Shown here: positions 1-8,257 of the stretch, piece by piece
Layout of the letters: each line of letters opens with the position of its first letter
Position numbering within the stretch: the stretch's first letter is position 1
From: Anaerolineae bacterium
GTDB lineage: Bacteria > Chloroflexota > Anaerolineae > Aggregatilineales > UBA3940
Assembly: GCA_016926985.1 (NCBI GenBank)
Contig: JAFGNO010000093.1
Location: 1 to 64,000 of the forward strand
Direction: 5' to 3'
Length of the DNA: 64,000 nucleotides
Program-made: the position numbers and the translations under genes
The notes under the pieces: generated by a model
The model's input: only the letters and a program-made list of their open reading frames with translations
Told to the model about the DNA's origin: nothing
Databases searched by the model: none

Positions 1-33
1 GCCCTGTTTCGGGTTATGCTTTCGGGTGCAAAT

Positions 34-87
<54 letters not shown>

Positions 88-96
88 TATTAAGAG

Positions 97-119
97 ACCC
101 CCCAGATACGGGGGGTTTT
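97..119 (+). terminator. Rho-independent terminator after the tRNA fragment
   Basis: Six C, loop AGATAC, six G, then TTTT. A weaker hairpin of four C, seven A/T bases and four G follows at about 131-145. Confidence 0.6.
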
Positions 120-169
120 ATGCTTTATAACCCCTATATATGGGGGGATCTGTGACCAAGGGTGCAATT

Positions 170-218
170 TAGACCATCTTCCATCCAGGGAGAAGGTCTA
201 TTTTTTAGACCTTCTCCC
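170..218. repeat. att-like inverted and direct repeats sharing a tRNA segment
   Basis: Positions 188-200 and 206-218 form a perfect 13-bp stem around five T. The stem contains GGAGAAGGTC, which is identical to tRNA-Gly positions 71-80. Positions 170-182 are an imperfect further copy of the inverted arm (TAGACCATCTTCC). This could be integrase core or arm-type sites, or simply a hairpin. No gene is visible between 88 and 668 apart from these signals and the terminator at 402-427. Confidence 0.45.
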
Positions 219-401
219 AATTTCTTGTACCATTTATCTTCTATCTGGTGTCCTCTATTTTCATTCACCCGGAGGAAGGAGAGAAGCCTCACCTCCTGTA
301 ATTTATGGAGATTTCAGAGAGCTAACTATTTGCGAATGCTTCCCATACCATGATCCGTTCAAACCCAATCATTTCATTGCGGTCTGTTCTACCAATTTAA
401 A

Positions 402-427
402 AAAACCCTGCCAGCAGACAGGGTTTT
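402..427 (-). terminator. Terminator downstream of the zinc-ribbon membrane gene
   Basis: AAAACCCTG, loop of eight, CAGGGTTTT. Read on the minus strand it is followed by a run of seven T, so it should end leftward transcription from the gene at 669-1334. Confidence 0.6.
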
Positions 428-668
428 CTACGATTGGTTACGGGAAATATATCATCTTCTCAAAATGCTGATTGATCATCTCCCCTTGTAGAAGGGATAC
501 ACTACGGCGATGCGGAGTTATTCTACCTCACCGGACAAAGCCGTAGGAAATAGTCTCAATGCTCCCCTACCAGGTTTGCCAGGGCACCCGTTATGGATCA
601 CGGTTCCATTCAAGGAGGAAACAGAACTAAGCACCGTCCAGTAATAAGAACGGCGCTCCCTACTTGGG

Positions 669-1334
669 TCAATTTCCCATATGTATTGTTCTAATCACAG
701 CATTCTCCACGTAGACAGTGGTTCCCATAAAATCTCCCACACTCCTGATTGTGCCATTAAAACTGATCGTAGCACCTTTATTGATCGACAAAGCGGTTTC
801 CTCATCCACTTCGATTGTAACCTCAGGACCTAATCCGCCCCCCCTCACATCCACGTATACGGAATACCTTCCCAGCAATTCGCGCTCATTAACTTCCAGG
901 ACAACCCCCAGCCAATCATCAATACGGTTGCCCACTAAACTATCGTTATAACGATTGCGTTGTACATCCGTCATGTTGTGGTTGTTTTCCAGGATTTCTT
1001 CAATAGGTGGGGCCAATGGCGCTTCTGTTGGCACAATCTCTGTTGGTACTTCGGCAGTTGGAGTATTCTCAATATCGTCACCCTGCTGCTGTGTAGCTGA
1101 CACTTGATCCGATGTGCCATCTTCATCGGCCGCCTCATCTGATCCCGGAGAACCAAGTGATCCAATACATAGACATGAAATGACAACTGCCACAACCACT
1201 ATAATCCACGTATTGGTTCTTTTCCTTTTTACTTCTGCCTCTTGGGATATGTTAACCTGCTGATCACGACCACAATGTTTGCAAATCAGTGCCTCGTCCT
1301 GTATTTCTTCTGCACAAAATTTACATTTCTTCAT
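669..1334 (-). CDS. Zinc-ribbon, single-pass membrane protein with Thr/Pro-rich linker
   Basis: 221 residues. The N-terminus is a four-Cys zinc ribbon (CKFC near residue 4, CKHC near 18). One hydrophobic segment follows (about residues 43-62), then an acidic TPT/PTE-rich linker and a C-terminal domain of about 90 residues. The C-terminal domain resembles the OB-fold-like modules often found in bacterial membrane-anchored proteins (GATISFNGTI, VENAVI). A good ribosome site (AGGAGA) lies 9 nt before the ATG. Linkers of this kind are common in Chloroflexota exported proteins. It is probably a lysogenic cargo gene at the element edge rather than a virion gene. Function unknown. Confidence 0.75.
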   Translation of the reverse strand: MKKCKFCAEEIQDEALICKHCGRDQQVNISQEAEVKRKRTNTWIIVVVAVVISCLCIGSLGSPGSDEAADEDGTSDQVSATQQQGDDIENTPTAEVPTEIVPTEAPLAPPIEEILENNHNMTDVQRNRYNDSLVGNRIDDWLGVVLEVNERELLGRYSVYVDVRGGGLGPEVTIEVDEETALSINKGATISFNGTIRSVGDFMGTTVYVENAVIRTIHMGN

Positions 1335-1618
1335 TGAACATTTTCTCCTGTTTTTTCCACCCCGTGAATCTCCACAAGGTTCATTCTTCAGACGAATTTC
1401 CCAAATGGTTACAAATTTTATCTCTTCGTCACATCCTTAGGAATATACAGCTTATGAATTAAATAAACAAACCATTTCTACGTCGAATCCTATGATGTTA
1501 ACCCGCCTGCCCGAGTTTCAACATAAAGGATTGCTCCACCTAAATATTGGCATAACCGAAATCCCGCTGAAAATCTTCCTCCTGACGTTCAGATCAAGAT
1601 CAGATCCTTCCTTCTACA

Positions 1619-1813
1619 TCAGAACCCCGGCAGCTTCGAAGCGCCGGCAGCAATCATCCTAATCTCCTCCGGGATCGGCTCGGTATAGTTGCAATCCGGC
1701 CAATGCGGGCAACCAAGAAACTGATTGCCCGTCTCCCGGTTTTCCCGGATAACCAGACGGGATGCCGGACCGCATAAGGGACACGCTTTCGCAACCTGGT
1801 CGCCGGGTTTCAT
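1619..1813 (-). CDS. Topoisomerase-type zinc ribbon protein
   Basis: 64 residues. ACPLCG near residue 10 and GCPHWPDCNYTEP near residue 34 form the C4 zinc-binding pattern of the C-terminal ribbon of bacterial topoisomerase I, here as a free-standing protein. It overlaps the upstream gene by four bases (ATGA), so the two are translationally coupled in the leftward early operon. It probably binds single-stranded DNA in replication. No catalytic domain is present. Confidence 0.7.
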   Translation of the reverse strand: MKPGDQVAKACPLCGPASRLVIRENRETGNQFLGCPHWPDCNYTEPIPEEIRMIAAGASKLPGF

Positions 1814-2028
1814 TCTTGCTTCTCGCTTACTTCAGCCTTGCCAATTTTCAGGATTGCGTCTGCCAACTCCTGGTATCGGTCCGGGTCAATCGTGATGCCT
1901 TTCTTGGTGGGCATCATTTCGCCTTCGTCGTTGCGATAGAAATGACGCAGATGAATTTTGGAGCGGCCTTCAAAGGTACTGGCATAGACTCGAATGTTGG
2001 TATCCGGTATTTTAATCACATGTCGCAT
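1810..2028 (-). CDS. PC4/YdbC-like single-stranded DNA-binding protein
   Basis: 72 residues. The core KIHLRHFY, then PTKKGITIDPDRYQEL, matches the conserved strand-turn-helix of the transcriptional coactivator p15 (PC4) family, whose members are dimeric ssDNA binders of about this length. An acidic/basic C-terminal tail follows. It is the first gene of a two-gene overlap with the zinc ribbon downstream. A role in DNA replication or late transcription is inferred only from the family. Confidence 0.7.
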   Translation of the reverse strand: MRHVIKIPDTNIRVYASTFEGRSKIHLRHFYRNDEGEMMPTKKGITIDPDRYQELADAILKIGKAEVSEKQE

Positions 2029-2095
2029 CGTTGTCTCCCTGTCAGAATATGTAGGTCCTATCGGCTCAGATAGTATCCTGTAGATGAAACTTGCT

Positions 2096-2560
2096 TCAGC
2101 GCTTCACCCCAGGCAAATCCCAGGCAGCTGCTTCAGGTACATGCTCCCCGGTGATCAGGATCGGCACCTCTCCGAGATCATGGGTCAACAGCAGAAGGTG
2201 GGCGCCCTGCTGCTCTTCTTCAGAATACATGTCCAGCAACTGCTTGCGTACAAGATCCCCCATCCAGCGCGGTTGATATAACCCGGAGGTGACGGAAAGG
2301 TGATGGTTGATCTGCCGGTTGAGCAGGTTCTCTTCCAAGCGGTGTTTGGATTGCAGATCGAACCGCCCGCTGTATCCGGCGCCGTCTGTCCAGGTGATAT
2401 GAAAGTGGATTTTCTCATATCCTTCATCCGGCGCAGTGTGTGCCCACCGGCGCAGGATCTCGTCCGCTGCCTGCCAGCTTTCACAGGAGACGTCCTCCAC
2501 CTTCTCCTCGACACGATGCATGGTAATGCGCCGGACAGGATGCATGTGATCAGTCGGCAT
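2096..2560 (-). CDS. Conserved phage protein, LPD-like domain
   Basis: 154 residues from ATG 2560, chosen because AAGGAAG sits 6 nt upstream and the overlap with the preceding gene (ending at 2550) is short. Residues 20-60 (SWQAADEILRRWA, then GYEKIHFHITWTDG and a GRFDL end) resemble the small domains that accompany large polyvalent phage/ICE proteins (LPD-type). No catalytic motif is seen. Function unknown. Confidence 0.6.
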   Translation of the reverse strand: MPTDHMHPVRRITMHRVEEKVEDVSCESWQAADEILRRWAHTAPDEGYEKIHFHITWTDGAGYSGRFDLQSKHRLEENLLNRQINHHLSVTSGLYQPRWMGDLVRKQLLDMYSEEEQQGAHLLLLTHDLGEVPILITGEHVPEAAAWDLPGVKR

Positions 2561-2894
2561 GGACAGCTTCCTTTCGGAACGGATGATAGGCATCCGGAAC
2601 GGGATCAGCCCAGTACAGGACCCCTTCCGCAATCTGAAAGAACAGAAGGTCTTCCTCGAACTGACCCTTATAGGTTGTGTCCAGAATGCATTGGGCATGA
2701 TCGGCCACGATGTTGTCAAAGGCATCGAATAAGGCGATCACGCTTTGCAGGATCAGGGCACGGTCGCCCACCCTTTCATATTCAAATTCGTCACACTGCC
2801 TGGAGCGCAGCATATCCTGCACGAATGCTTCCCGACCCTTTTCGGCGTCGAAAACAAACGTCAGATTGAAATACCGGGTTGTACTGTCACACAT
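2550..2894 (-). CDS. Hypothetical early protein carrying a palindrome copy
   Basis: 114 residues with a strong ribosome site (AAGGAGAG) before the ATG. It is acidic, with an aromatic-rich C-terminus. The dispersed 16-bp palindrome (2839-2854) is read in frame near residue 15 as FVFDAEK, so the site is tolerated as coding sequence. I do not recognise the family. It overlaps the next gene by 11 bases, within the same leftward operon. Confidence 0.55.
   Translation of the reverse strand: MCDSTTRYFNLTFVFDAEKGREAFVQDMLRSRQCDEFEYERVGDRALILQSVIALFDAFDNIVADHAQCILDTTYKGQFEEDLLFFQIAEGVLYWADPVPDAYHPFRKEAVHAD
2839..2854. repeat. Dispersed palindrome copy 1
   Basis: TTTTCGGCGTCGAAAA, one mismatch to the consensus TTTTCGAYGTCGAAAA. 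Inside the gene at 2550-2894. Confidence 0.85.
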
Positions 2895-2906
2895 GGCGCT
2901 CTCCTT

Positions 2907-3194
2907 TTACCACTTCCACAGCCAGGTTTCAACCGCTGCTTCATATTGGTCGATCAGATCGTCAAGATCCACAGCCTGCACTTCGGCTTTTGTTCGCCCC
3001 GTCAGTCGCGCAATCTCCCGCTGTATCCAGGCTGGATCTCTCACATCGAAATCCAGGATGTCCACGGTATACTTGCCATCTGGTAATCCCCGGAGGTCAG
3101 CGATCATACCCTCCTGAATGAGGATTTGAACAACCGGGCGCCGGGTCAGCAAGCGCCAGAGTACAACCAGGGAACGCCAGTAATACTTGATCAT
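2907..3194 (-). CDS. Hypothetical early protein
   Basis: 95 residues from ATG 3194, chosen for the AGGAGGAG 5-6 nt upstream; longer in-frame starts reach into the integrase promoter. The N-terminus (YYWRSLVVLWRLL) is amphipathic to hydrophobic. The C-terminal half is helical and acidic with a WIQREIARLTGRT segment. It is first in the leftward run ending at 1619 and divergent from the integrase. No family recognised. Confidence 0.55.
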   Translation of the reverse strand: MIKYYWRSLVVLWRLLTRRPVVQILIQEGMIADLRGLPDGKYTVDILDFDVRDPAWIQREIARLTGRTKAEVQAVDLDDLIDQYEAAVETWLWKW

Positions 3195-3282
3195 CCTCTC
3201 TCCTCCTGAAGCCATGAAATCATCCTTTTTCTTTCTCCCGGCACGGACTGTCTTGATCCATCCTGGCGGATTTTGTTCTCCC

Positions 3283-3311
3283 TTGCTCCTGAAAAACATT
3301 TGTTCTATACT
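3283..3311 (+). promoter_or_regulatory. Integrase promoter
   Basis: TTGCTC, 17 bp, TATACT, about 20 nt before the integrase ATG. The spacer ends AACATTTGTTC, nearly the same as in the holin promoter at 28275. Confidence 0.55.
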
Positions 3312-3330
3312 TGAGCGTGGAGGGTGAATC

Positions 3331-4212
3331 ATGGATTTGAAGACCGCTATGCAGGCATTCCAGATGGAAAACGCTGCCCGGAAGCTCTCTGCACGAACCC
3401 GGCGCAGTTACCAGGACAATCTCGATCAGTTTCTCGACTATGCCGGGAACATGGCGTTGTCCGATCTGACACCGGAGATCGTGAACCAGTTTATTCAATG
3501 GTATGGAGACCGTCCGGGCCGGATGGAGGACAAGATCAGTCCGGCAACCCTTCACAAGGCGTATTCCGTCATCAATCGCTTTTGCCGCTGGATTTATCTC
3601 CAGCGCTGGACCGACCGCTGCATTACCGATTTCACCAAAGCCCCGCGTCTGAACAAACCGATCAAGGATACCCTCACGGAGGATGAAATCGCCCGCCTGC
3701 TCCACAGTGTGCGCGGCAATGTCCGGGACCACCTGATCTTCTCGTTCTTTCTCGATACCGGCTGCCGACTGAATGAGGTCGTGCAACTGGATGTCGATGA
3801 TATTGACTTCGAACAGCGGCTGGTGAAAGTGCATGGGAAAGGCAACAAGGAAGGCGTGGTCCCGATCGGTCAGCGGGTCACGAGGGATCTGTTTGTCTAC
3901 ATCCACAACGTGCGGGATGCCGCTCCCGGTGAGGATGCGGTGTTTGTCAACCGGGACGGAACCCGCCTTGAGTACAATGGGTTGTCCCAGCTGATCCGGC
4001 GCCGTTTTCACAAGCTGGGCATCGATGGACGCGCCCACAAGATGCGGCATACCTTTGCCACCCAGTTCCTGCGCAACGGAGGAAACCTGGAAGCCCTGCG
4101 GCGGATACTCCGCCACAGCGACATCAAGGTCACACAGCAGTACCTGCATCTCCTTAACGACGATCTGATTGCGGAGCACGACCGCTTTGCTCCCATGGAC
4201 CGGATGCACTGA
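3331..4212 (+). CDS. int: Tyrosine recombinase (phage integrase)
   Basis: 293 residues. The N-terminal SAM-like core-binding domain (about 1-105) is followed by a catalytic domain with Arg146 (GCRLNEV), Lys170 (HGKGNKEG), His236-x-x-Arg239 (HKMRH), His262 (LRHSD) and nucleophile Tyr271 (QQYLHL). Length and motifs match XerC/D-like integrases. It is transcribed rightward from its own promoter, against its neighbours, and lies 3.2 kb from the truncated tRNA-Gly. It should catalyse site-specific integration and, with a directionality factor not identified here, excision. The 3' end overlaps the convergent gene at 4154. Confidence 0.93.
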   Translation: MDLKTAMQAFQMENAARKLSARTRRSYQDNLDQFLDYAGNMALSDLTPEIVNQFIQWYGDRPGRMEDKISPATLHKAYSVINRFCRWIYLQRWTDRCITDFTKAPRLNKPIKDTLTEDEIARLLHSVRGNVRDHLIFSFFLDTGCRLNEVVQLDVDDIDFEQRLVKVHGKGNKEGVVPIGQRVTRDLFVYIHNVRDAAPGEDAVFVNRDGTRLEYNGLSQLIRRRFHKLGIDGRAHKMRHTFATQFLRNGGNLEALRRILRHSDIKVTQQYLHLLNDDLIAEHDRFAPMDRMH

Positions 4213-4426
4213 GACCGGTGAACCCGCTCAAGTCATAGATTTCATCCCAGGTCGCAGCGCATGCTCCGCATGTGACCGGGAGAAGCAGCCGGGTGTCCCC
4301 TTCTGCGATGACAACGCGCTCCGGTTTGAGATGGTCACTGCTGTAGACCGGACAGTGTGAACCGTCATAGCGCAGCGTCCGTTTTCGATGTCGAAAACAG
4401 GATTGGATCATGGATGGAATGTTCAT
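4154..4426 (-). CDS. Small zinc-ribbon-like phage protein
   Basis: 90 residues. The start at 4426 overlaps the stop of the upstream gene (ATGA) and follows a GGAAGAAGG site. The segment TCGACAATWDEIYDLSGF resembles the C-x2-C followed by W-x-E-x-Y seen in small phage zinc-ribbon proteins, with CPVY as the likely other half. The last 20 codons overlap the convergent integrase. The palindrome at 4382 lies near the 5' end and is translated here as CFRHRK. Confidence 0.5.
   Translation of the reverse strand: MNIPSMIQSCFRHRKRTLRYDGSHCPVYSSDHLKPERVVIAEGDTRLLLPVTCGACAATWDEIYDLSGFTGLSASGPWEQSGRAPQSDRR
4382..4397. repeat. Dispersed palindrome copy 2
   Basis: TTTTCGATGTCGAAAA, exact consensus, near the 5' end of the gene at 4154-4426. 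Confidence 0.9.
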
Positions 4427-4659
4427 CCTTCTTCCTTTCGCCAGATGAAAAAATGACCCGGCGTGGTATTCTGGCAGTGCTCCACAGCCAACCCATCGAT
4501 TTGAAACCCCTCCATTTCACCGGGGTGAAACGTCACCCGGCTCGGCTCGCCAGCCTCCCAAAAATCCTGCAGGGCCCGTTCCACCTGCTTCTGGCGTTCC
4601 TCCGGTTTGGTGGACCGGAAACTGTATGCCCTGAAATCCCACAGGATGCCCGGTTTCAT
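4423..4659 (-). CDS. Hypothetical early protein
   Basis: 78 residues from ATG 4659, which overlaps the primase stop (ATGA); longer in-frame starts lie inside the primase gene. A charged helix (TKPEERQKQVERALQDF) is followed by a beta-rich C-terminus. It is the second gene of a tightly overlapping run primase-this-zinc ribbon, so it is probably co-expressed with replication functions. No family recognised. Confidence 0.55.
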   Translation of the reverse strand: MKPGILWDFRAYSFRSTKPEERQKQVERALQDFWEAGEPSRVTFHPGEMEGFQIDGLAVEHCQNTTPGHFFIWRKEEG

Positions 4660-5579
4660 GCGCTTGCCTCTCGAACCCAGGTATCCAGCGCCTTTCTCGC
4701 GCCGGTCTGATCGGCCAGAATCCACTCGTCCAGATCCTTGAATGGACCGGGCGGGAATTTCAACAACCCACCGAGATCCATGGCACGCTGCGACGCAGCC
4801 CTGACGCCGGCATCATCGTTGTCTCCCACGACAACGATCCTTGCAAAGGCCAGGGCCCGGCGCCATTCCTCCTCAAAGGAGGTTTCCCCCATGCCCGGTG
4901 CGCAGGCTTGATATCCCAGCTGGGTCATCAACATGGCCGGGATCTCCGCCTTGACGTAGAAAACCACAGTGCGGGCATATTTGACCGCATCATGATTGAA
5001 CAGGGATTTGCGGGAACCCTTTTCAACCAGGTACCGCATCCCGGTCTTGAGGGCCCGTTTCTTGATGCTCATCAATTTGCCGTTGGTGAAAGCCGGGATG
5101 GTGAGGTAGTCCCGGTCCTGGCCCAGCCCAAACAACTCAATGGAATGATCGCTCAACCCGCGTTGGTGCGCGTAGGCTCTGCCTTCCGATCCGATCGGCA
5201 GAAAATCCAGGTATCGCTTTTGCGGCAGGCCCTGGCGCTTCGGCTGCCCGGCGGGGAGGCTCCATGTCATCTCCCGCCGGGCCTGGAGCGCATCCACAGC
5301 CCGGCGGAGCATGACCGGGTCCGCAGGATGGTACCCACTCACCCACAGATACCCGGCCAGATCGATCACATCCCCCTGCAGCCCACAATTTCCATGGCAT
5401 TTGAAACGCTGAACACCATCCGGGGAGATGAAGACACTGAAGGACGCCGTGAAGTTGTGGTGTGCATGCTGCGGAAGCGGGCACACCCCATAGTCACGCG
5501 ACATCTCCACGCCCAGGTCCGTCAGGACCTCGCGGATATCATACAGGGCGCGCAGTGCCTTCAGATCCCCCTCCATCAA
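4656..5579 (-). CDS. DnaG-type DNA primase (CHC2 zinc finger plus TOPRIM)
   Basis: 307 residues. The zinc finger uses Cys33, His38, Cys61 and Cys65 (CPLPQH and FKCHGNCG), in the CHC2 style of bacterial and phage primases. A TOPRIM fold follows, with Glu212 (YVKAEIPAML) and an Asp253-x-Asp255 pair (VVVGDNDDAG). It is shorter than cellular DnaG and lacks a helicase domain; no replicative helicase is seen in the window. It should make RNA primers at the phage fork. It overlaps both neighbours by four bases, showing translational coupling. Confidence 0.8.
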   Translation of the reverse strand: MMEGDLKALRALYDIREVLTDLGVEMSRDYGVCPLPQHAHHNFTASFSVFISPDGVQRFKCHGNCGLQGDVIDLAGYLWVSGYHPADPVMLRRAVDALQARREMTWSLPAGQPKRQGLPQKRYLDFLPIGSEGRAYAHQRGLSDHSIELFGLGQDRDYLTIPAFTNGKLMSIKKRALKTGMRYLVEKGSRKSLFNHDAVKYARTVVFYVKAEIPAMLMTQLGYQACAPGMGETSFEEEWRRALAFARIVVVGDNDDAGVRAASQRAMDLGGLLKFPPGPFKDLDEWILADQTGARKALDTWVREASA

Positions 5580-5914
5580 GCGGTCTCCATAATGTAGGGT
5601 AAAAGGTCACAGGCATGGTTCAAACGGATATAGTTCCTGCCCTCGTCCTGGTCCTGGATATAGGAAATCCAGTAGCGGAAGAGGTGTTCGTTCTCATAGC
5701 AAATCTCAAATTCCTTCCCTTCAAGGAGAAAGCGTGCCCGCGGTGTCATCAGGGCCGGCCAGAGATGCGTGATCGTAACGGGTGCCTCGTATTCAAAGAA
5801 AGCCTGGATATCCCGCGTGGCCTTCACCATCAGGCGGTCCTTTTCCTGTGTTTCGCGGGCAAGTTGTTTTTGCTGTTCTTGCTGCACCTTTTTCAGTAAA
5901 TGGTCTGTCAGCAT
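5576..5914 (-). CDS. Hypothetical protein coupled to the primase
   Basis: 112 residues with AAGGAGG before the ATG. The N-terminal 30 residues form a highly charged Gln/Lys/Glu helix, probably a coiled coil. The rest is an alpha/beta domain rich in aromatic residues (FEICYENEHLFRYW). Its stop overlaps the primase start. No family recognised. A replication accessory role is inferred from position only. Confidence 0.6.
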   Translation of the reverse strand: MLTDHLLKKVQQEQQKQLARETQEKDRLMVKATRDIQAFFEYEAPVTITHLWPALMTPRARFLLEGKEFEICYENEHLFRYWISYIQDQDEGRNYIRLNHACDLLPYIMETA

Positions 5915-5974
5915 GGTTCCTCCTTGGGAAGGGTCATGACCTGTATCCTGCGAGAGAGTTCCGGCGAAGACATT

Positions 5975-6631
5975 TCATCCCTCAGTGCGCAGATCAAAGC
6001 GGGCGATATCATGGAACAGAAAGGCGGGCGCCGGTTCTCCTTTCAACAGATGCATGACCTGGTTGGCGATATGCCCGGCAGCCATGAACGCAGTGAAGAT
6101 AATCGCCTTGGCTGTACAGGGATCGTTGGGAACATCCTCTTCGCGTGTCCCCATCAGCATGGTCTCATACCAGGCCGTGCCCCCGGAGAGGTCGATGGTA
6201 TAGAGCTGAAATGTCTGGGCCGACATGCGGCTGTCCAGCCAATAGCGGGTAAACCCGGAGCGCCGGGCCTGCCAGACCTGCTGACGGGCGGTGATGCTGT
6301 CGAGCGCAGTGATAACGAGGTCCACGTCCGGCAGATGGGTATCCGGCGTGACCCTGGACCGGTACGCGACCCCTTTGCCATCGGTGAAAAAGCGGATAGC
6401 CTCAATCAGGCCAACCACCTTGGGCTTTCCCACCGCGCCGATGGGTAAAAGCTGGTTGGGAATATTCACGTCCTCGATGGTGTCGAAGTCATACAGGTAC
6501 AAATGCCCGATGCCCATCTTCGCCAGCGCCAGGGCCGTGGCAGCTCCGATCCCGCCGGTGCCGATCACCGCAACATGGGCGCTCTTCAGAATTTCGGGAT
6601 GAATGATGTCGATGGATCGTGTATGGTTCAT
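5975..6631 (-). CDS. E1-like (ThiF/MoeB-type) ubiquitin-like activating enzyme
   Basis: 218 residues from ATG 6631 (GGAGG site); the longer in-frame start has no ribosome site. The Rossmann nucleotide loop GTGGIG (24-29) is followed by Asp48/Asp50 (DFDTIEDVNIPNQ) and Lys69 (GKPK), then ALDS at 109-112, the ThiF/E1 adenylation pattern. Cys172 (NDPCTAKA) is the only cysteine and so the obvious thioester candidate. There is no separate catalytic-Cys or ubiquitin-fold domain, as in short phage/plasmid E1s of PRTRC-type cassettes. It is last in the operon Ubl, E2, JAMM, E1. It should adenylate the C-terminus of the Ubl at 8258-8566. Confidence 0.82.
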   Translation of the reverse strand: MNHTRSIDIIHPEILKSAHVAVIGTGGIGAATALALAKMGIGHLYLYDFDTIEDVNIPNQLLPIGAVGKPKVVGLIEAIRFFTDGKGVAYRSRVTPDTHLPDVDLVITALDSITARQQVWQARRSGFTRYWLDSRMSAQTFQLYTIDLSGGTAWYETMLMGTREEDVPNDPCTAKAIIFTAFMAAGHIANQVMHLLKGEPAPAFLFHDIARFDLRTEG

Positions 6632-6751
6632 GGGTCCTCCACAGGGCGAGCAGCTGTACGGACGGAGCGGGAGACCCGGTTCCCCGGCCCGCGTTCGGAG
6701 TGCAGGGGACACACTGAACCATCAGCCGGTGGCTTGATGGGCAGACGGAGC

Positions 6752-7480
6752 TCAGCGATCCCAGGTATAGCGCGCATACGCTTCCTGAAGTTCATCAAAG
6801 GAAATCAATCCCAGTTCATGCAGTTCATAGATGGTGAGATCATACAGATCAGCGACCTCCTCCGGCGATCCCGCCCGCAGGAGGGCACGGACCTCCTCGA
6901 TGACGTCCGCATTCAGGCCGTAGGAACGCAGATCCAGCCTCGGCGCCGGTGTCCAGTACGAAGTGAGCGCCTGCTGTCTGGGGGGCGCAGGGACGCGCAC
7001 AGGCGCCAGGGCTGATGCGTACTCTTGCGGGGTCAGGACCTGCTCCACCGGCAGGTGATAAACAGTTTTGGAACCATGATCATCCAGGCGACCCACCCAC
7101 CCCAGGGGTGTGCGCACAACCGCCAGGGACCACTTGACCAGTTCCGGCAAAGAACCCAGGGGTTCCTGGGTGGCGGTGTGGACATCCGTCGCGGACCAGT
7201 TGTGGTCGCCGGGTATTCCATTTCCAATCGGATGACGGTGAAGCCAACACTTCAGTTTTTCGGGCGCAATCCCGGATGCGTGCAGTTCGAGGATTTTATG
7301 GGTGGAGATTTCGGTGTAGACCGAGCTGCCGACATCGAGCAGGAAGGCGTCGGTGAGAAGAAAGTTGCGGTTTTCGATGTCGAAATCAACGGTGGCTAAC
7401 CCGGATACTTCCAGGCCGCCTGCAGAAGCGCACCAGCCTTCCATCTTCAACAGCGTGGTGGGAGTAGGAACAATCTTCAT
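6752..7480 (-). CDS. JAMM/JAB metalloprotease of the ubiquitin-like cassette
   Basis: 242 residues. The JAMM zinc site is complete: Glu24 (GLEVSGL), His81-x-His83 (WLHRHP) and Ser96-x-x-Asp99 (WSATD). After the protease domain (about 1-150) there is a Pro-rich linker and an acidic helical tail. Its start overlaps the stop of the E2-like gene (ATGA). In related operons such enzymes mature the Ubl or cleave it from targets; since this Ubl already ends in Gly-Gly, deconjugation is more likely. The palindrome copy at 7371 is inside the gene, read as FDIEN. Confidence 0.8.
   Translation of the reverse strand: MKIVPTPTTLLKMEGWCASAGGLEVSGLATVDFDIENRNFLLTDAFLLDVGSSVYTEISTHKILELHASGIAPEKLKCWLHRHPIGNGIPGDHNWSATDVHTATQEPLGSLPELVKWSLAVVRTPLGWVGRLDDHGSKTVYHLPVEQVLTPQEYASALAPVRVPAPPRQQALTSYWTPAPRLDLRSYGLNADVIEEVRALLRAGSPEEVADLYDLTIYELHELGLISFDELQEAYARYTWDR
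7371..7386. repeat. Dispersed palindrome copy 3
   Basis: TTTTCGATGTCGAAAT, one mismatch in the last base. Inside the JAMM gene. Confidence 0.88.
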
Positions 7481-8199
7481 AACGCACCTTCCCTGCGGGA
7501 GGTATACGGGGGATGGCAGAGGGCATCCGCCGGATTGATATTGCCGACGTACTTGTGCAGGTAGTCAAACAGACTGGCGACGTCGGCATCCTCGAACAGG
7601 GCGGGAATAATGCCGGCGAACCCGCCCCAGCAGGTACTGGCAAGATAATCGAGGGGATTGGCGTTCTCCTCTGGAATTTGGGCAGTCTGATGCATGTGCC
7701 GGTACCTCTCCCTGGGGTCCTGCGCCGGGAGGACATGCACCGACGGAGACAGGGTGCCAAAAGAGCTGGTGTTGACACACACATAATACGGACCGTGGTC
7801 ATAGGTCCCGGCATAATATCCCTGCTCGTGGACGGTCACGAAGCTGTCGGTCTGGGCCACCATCCAGTCAATCCCCCGGTGATGTTTGACGGTCAGCATT
7901 TTGTAGGGGAGGCGCTTCAGCCGTGTGACCTGGTAGTCAAAACCGCCGCGGCGCGCCGCGGTTCCGGTTCCGGCGTCCTGCAGCTGCGCCAGCTGGACCT
8001 GCAGGTGCTTGATTTCCTCGGCCATGGCTGCCCTGCGGAATGAGGCCGCGTCGGTGTTCTGATAGTGAAGGCGCTTGGTACGCAGTTTCTCTTCCAGGTT
8101 CTCCCGGTGTCGCAGCAGACAGGTTTGCAACAGGTCCAGGAATTTCGGGTCGATCTGTACTTGGGTGGTTTCATGAATCGGTGCCAGTCGGATTGGCAT
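7477..8199 (-). CDS. E2-like conjugating enzyme homologue
   Basis: 240 residues from ATG 8199 (AGGAGGAG site). The N-terminal 75 residues are a long charged coiled-coil-like helix. The C-terminal part carries the pattern of divergent prokaryotic E2 proteins: a strand GPYYVCVN, SPSVHVLP, then a WGG-type active-site turn with Cys190 (STCWGGF) followed by helices (ASLFDYLHKYVGNINP). Cys27, Cys228 and the Cys in YYVCV are the others. Proline/histidine placement before the Cys fits a degenerate E2 fold, but fold assignment rests on this pattern and on context between Ubl and JAMM genes. It should take the Ubl from the E1. Confidence 0.65.
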   Translation of the reverse strand: MPIRLAPIHETTQVQIDPKFLDLLQTCLLRHRENLEEKLRTKRLHYQNTDAASFRRAAMAEEIKHLQVQLAQLQDAGTGTAARRGGFDYQVTRLKRLPYKMLTVKHHRGIDWMVAQTDSFVTVHEQGYYAGTYDHGPYYVCVNTSSFGTLSPSVHVLPAQDPRERYRHMHQTAQIPEENANPLDYLASTCWGGFAGIIPALFEDADVASLFDYLHKYVGNINPADALCHPPYTSRREGAL

Positions 8200-8214
8200 G
8201 GGTCTCCTCCTGAA

Positions 8215-8244
8215 AGAAGGAGAGGCCCGCAGGCCCCTCCTTCT
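8215..8244 (-). promoter_or_regulatory. Intercistronic hairpin between Ubl and E2 genes
   Basis: On the minus RNA AGAAGGAG-G-GGCC, loop TGCG, GGCC-U-CUCCUUCU gives a 13-bp stem with one G-U pair. It lies 15 nt before the E2 start and just after the Ubl stop. It could protect or partly terminate the Ubl message so that more Ubl than enzyme is made. Confidence 0.55.
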
Positions 8245-8257
8245 TCTGCGCGGGCTC

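Noticed and set aside
3220..4209. Long leftward open frame opposite the integrase
   Set aside because: Exact antisense of a well-supported integrase; no ribosome site or protein-like pattern.
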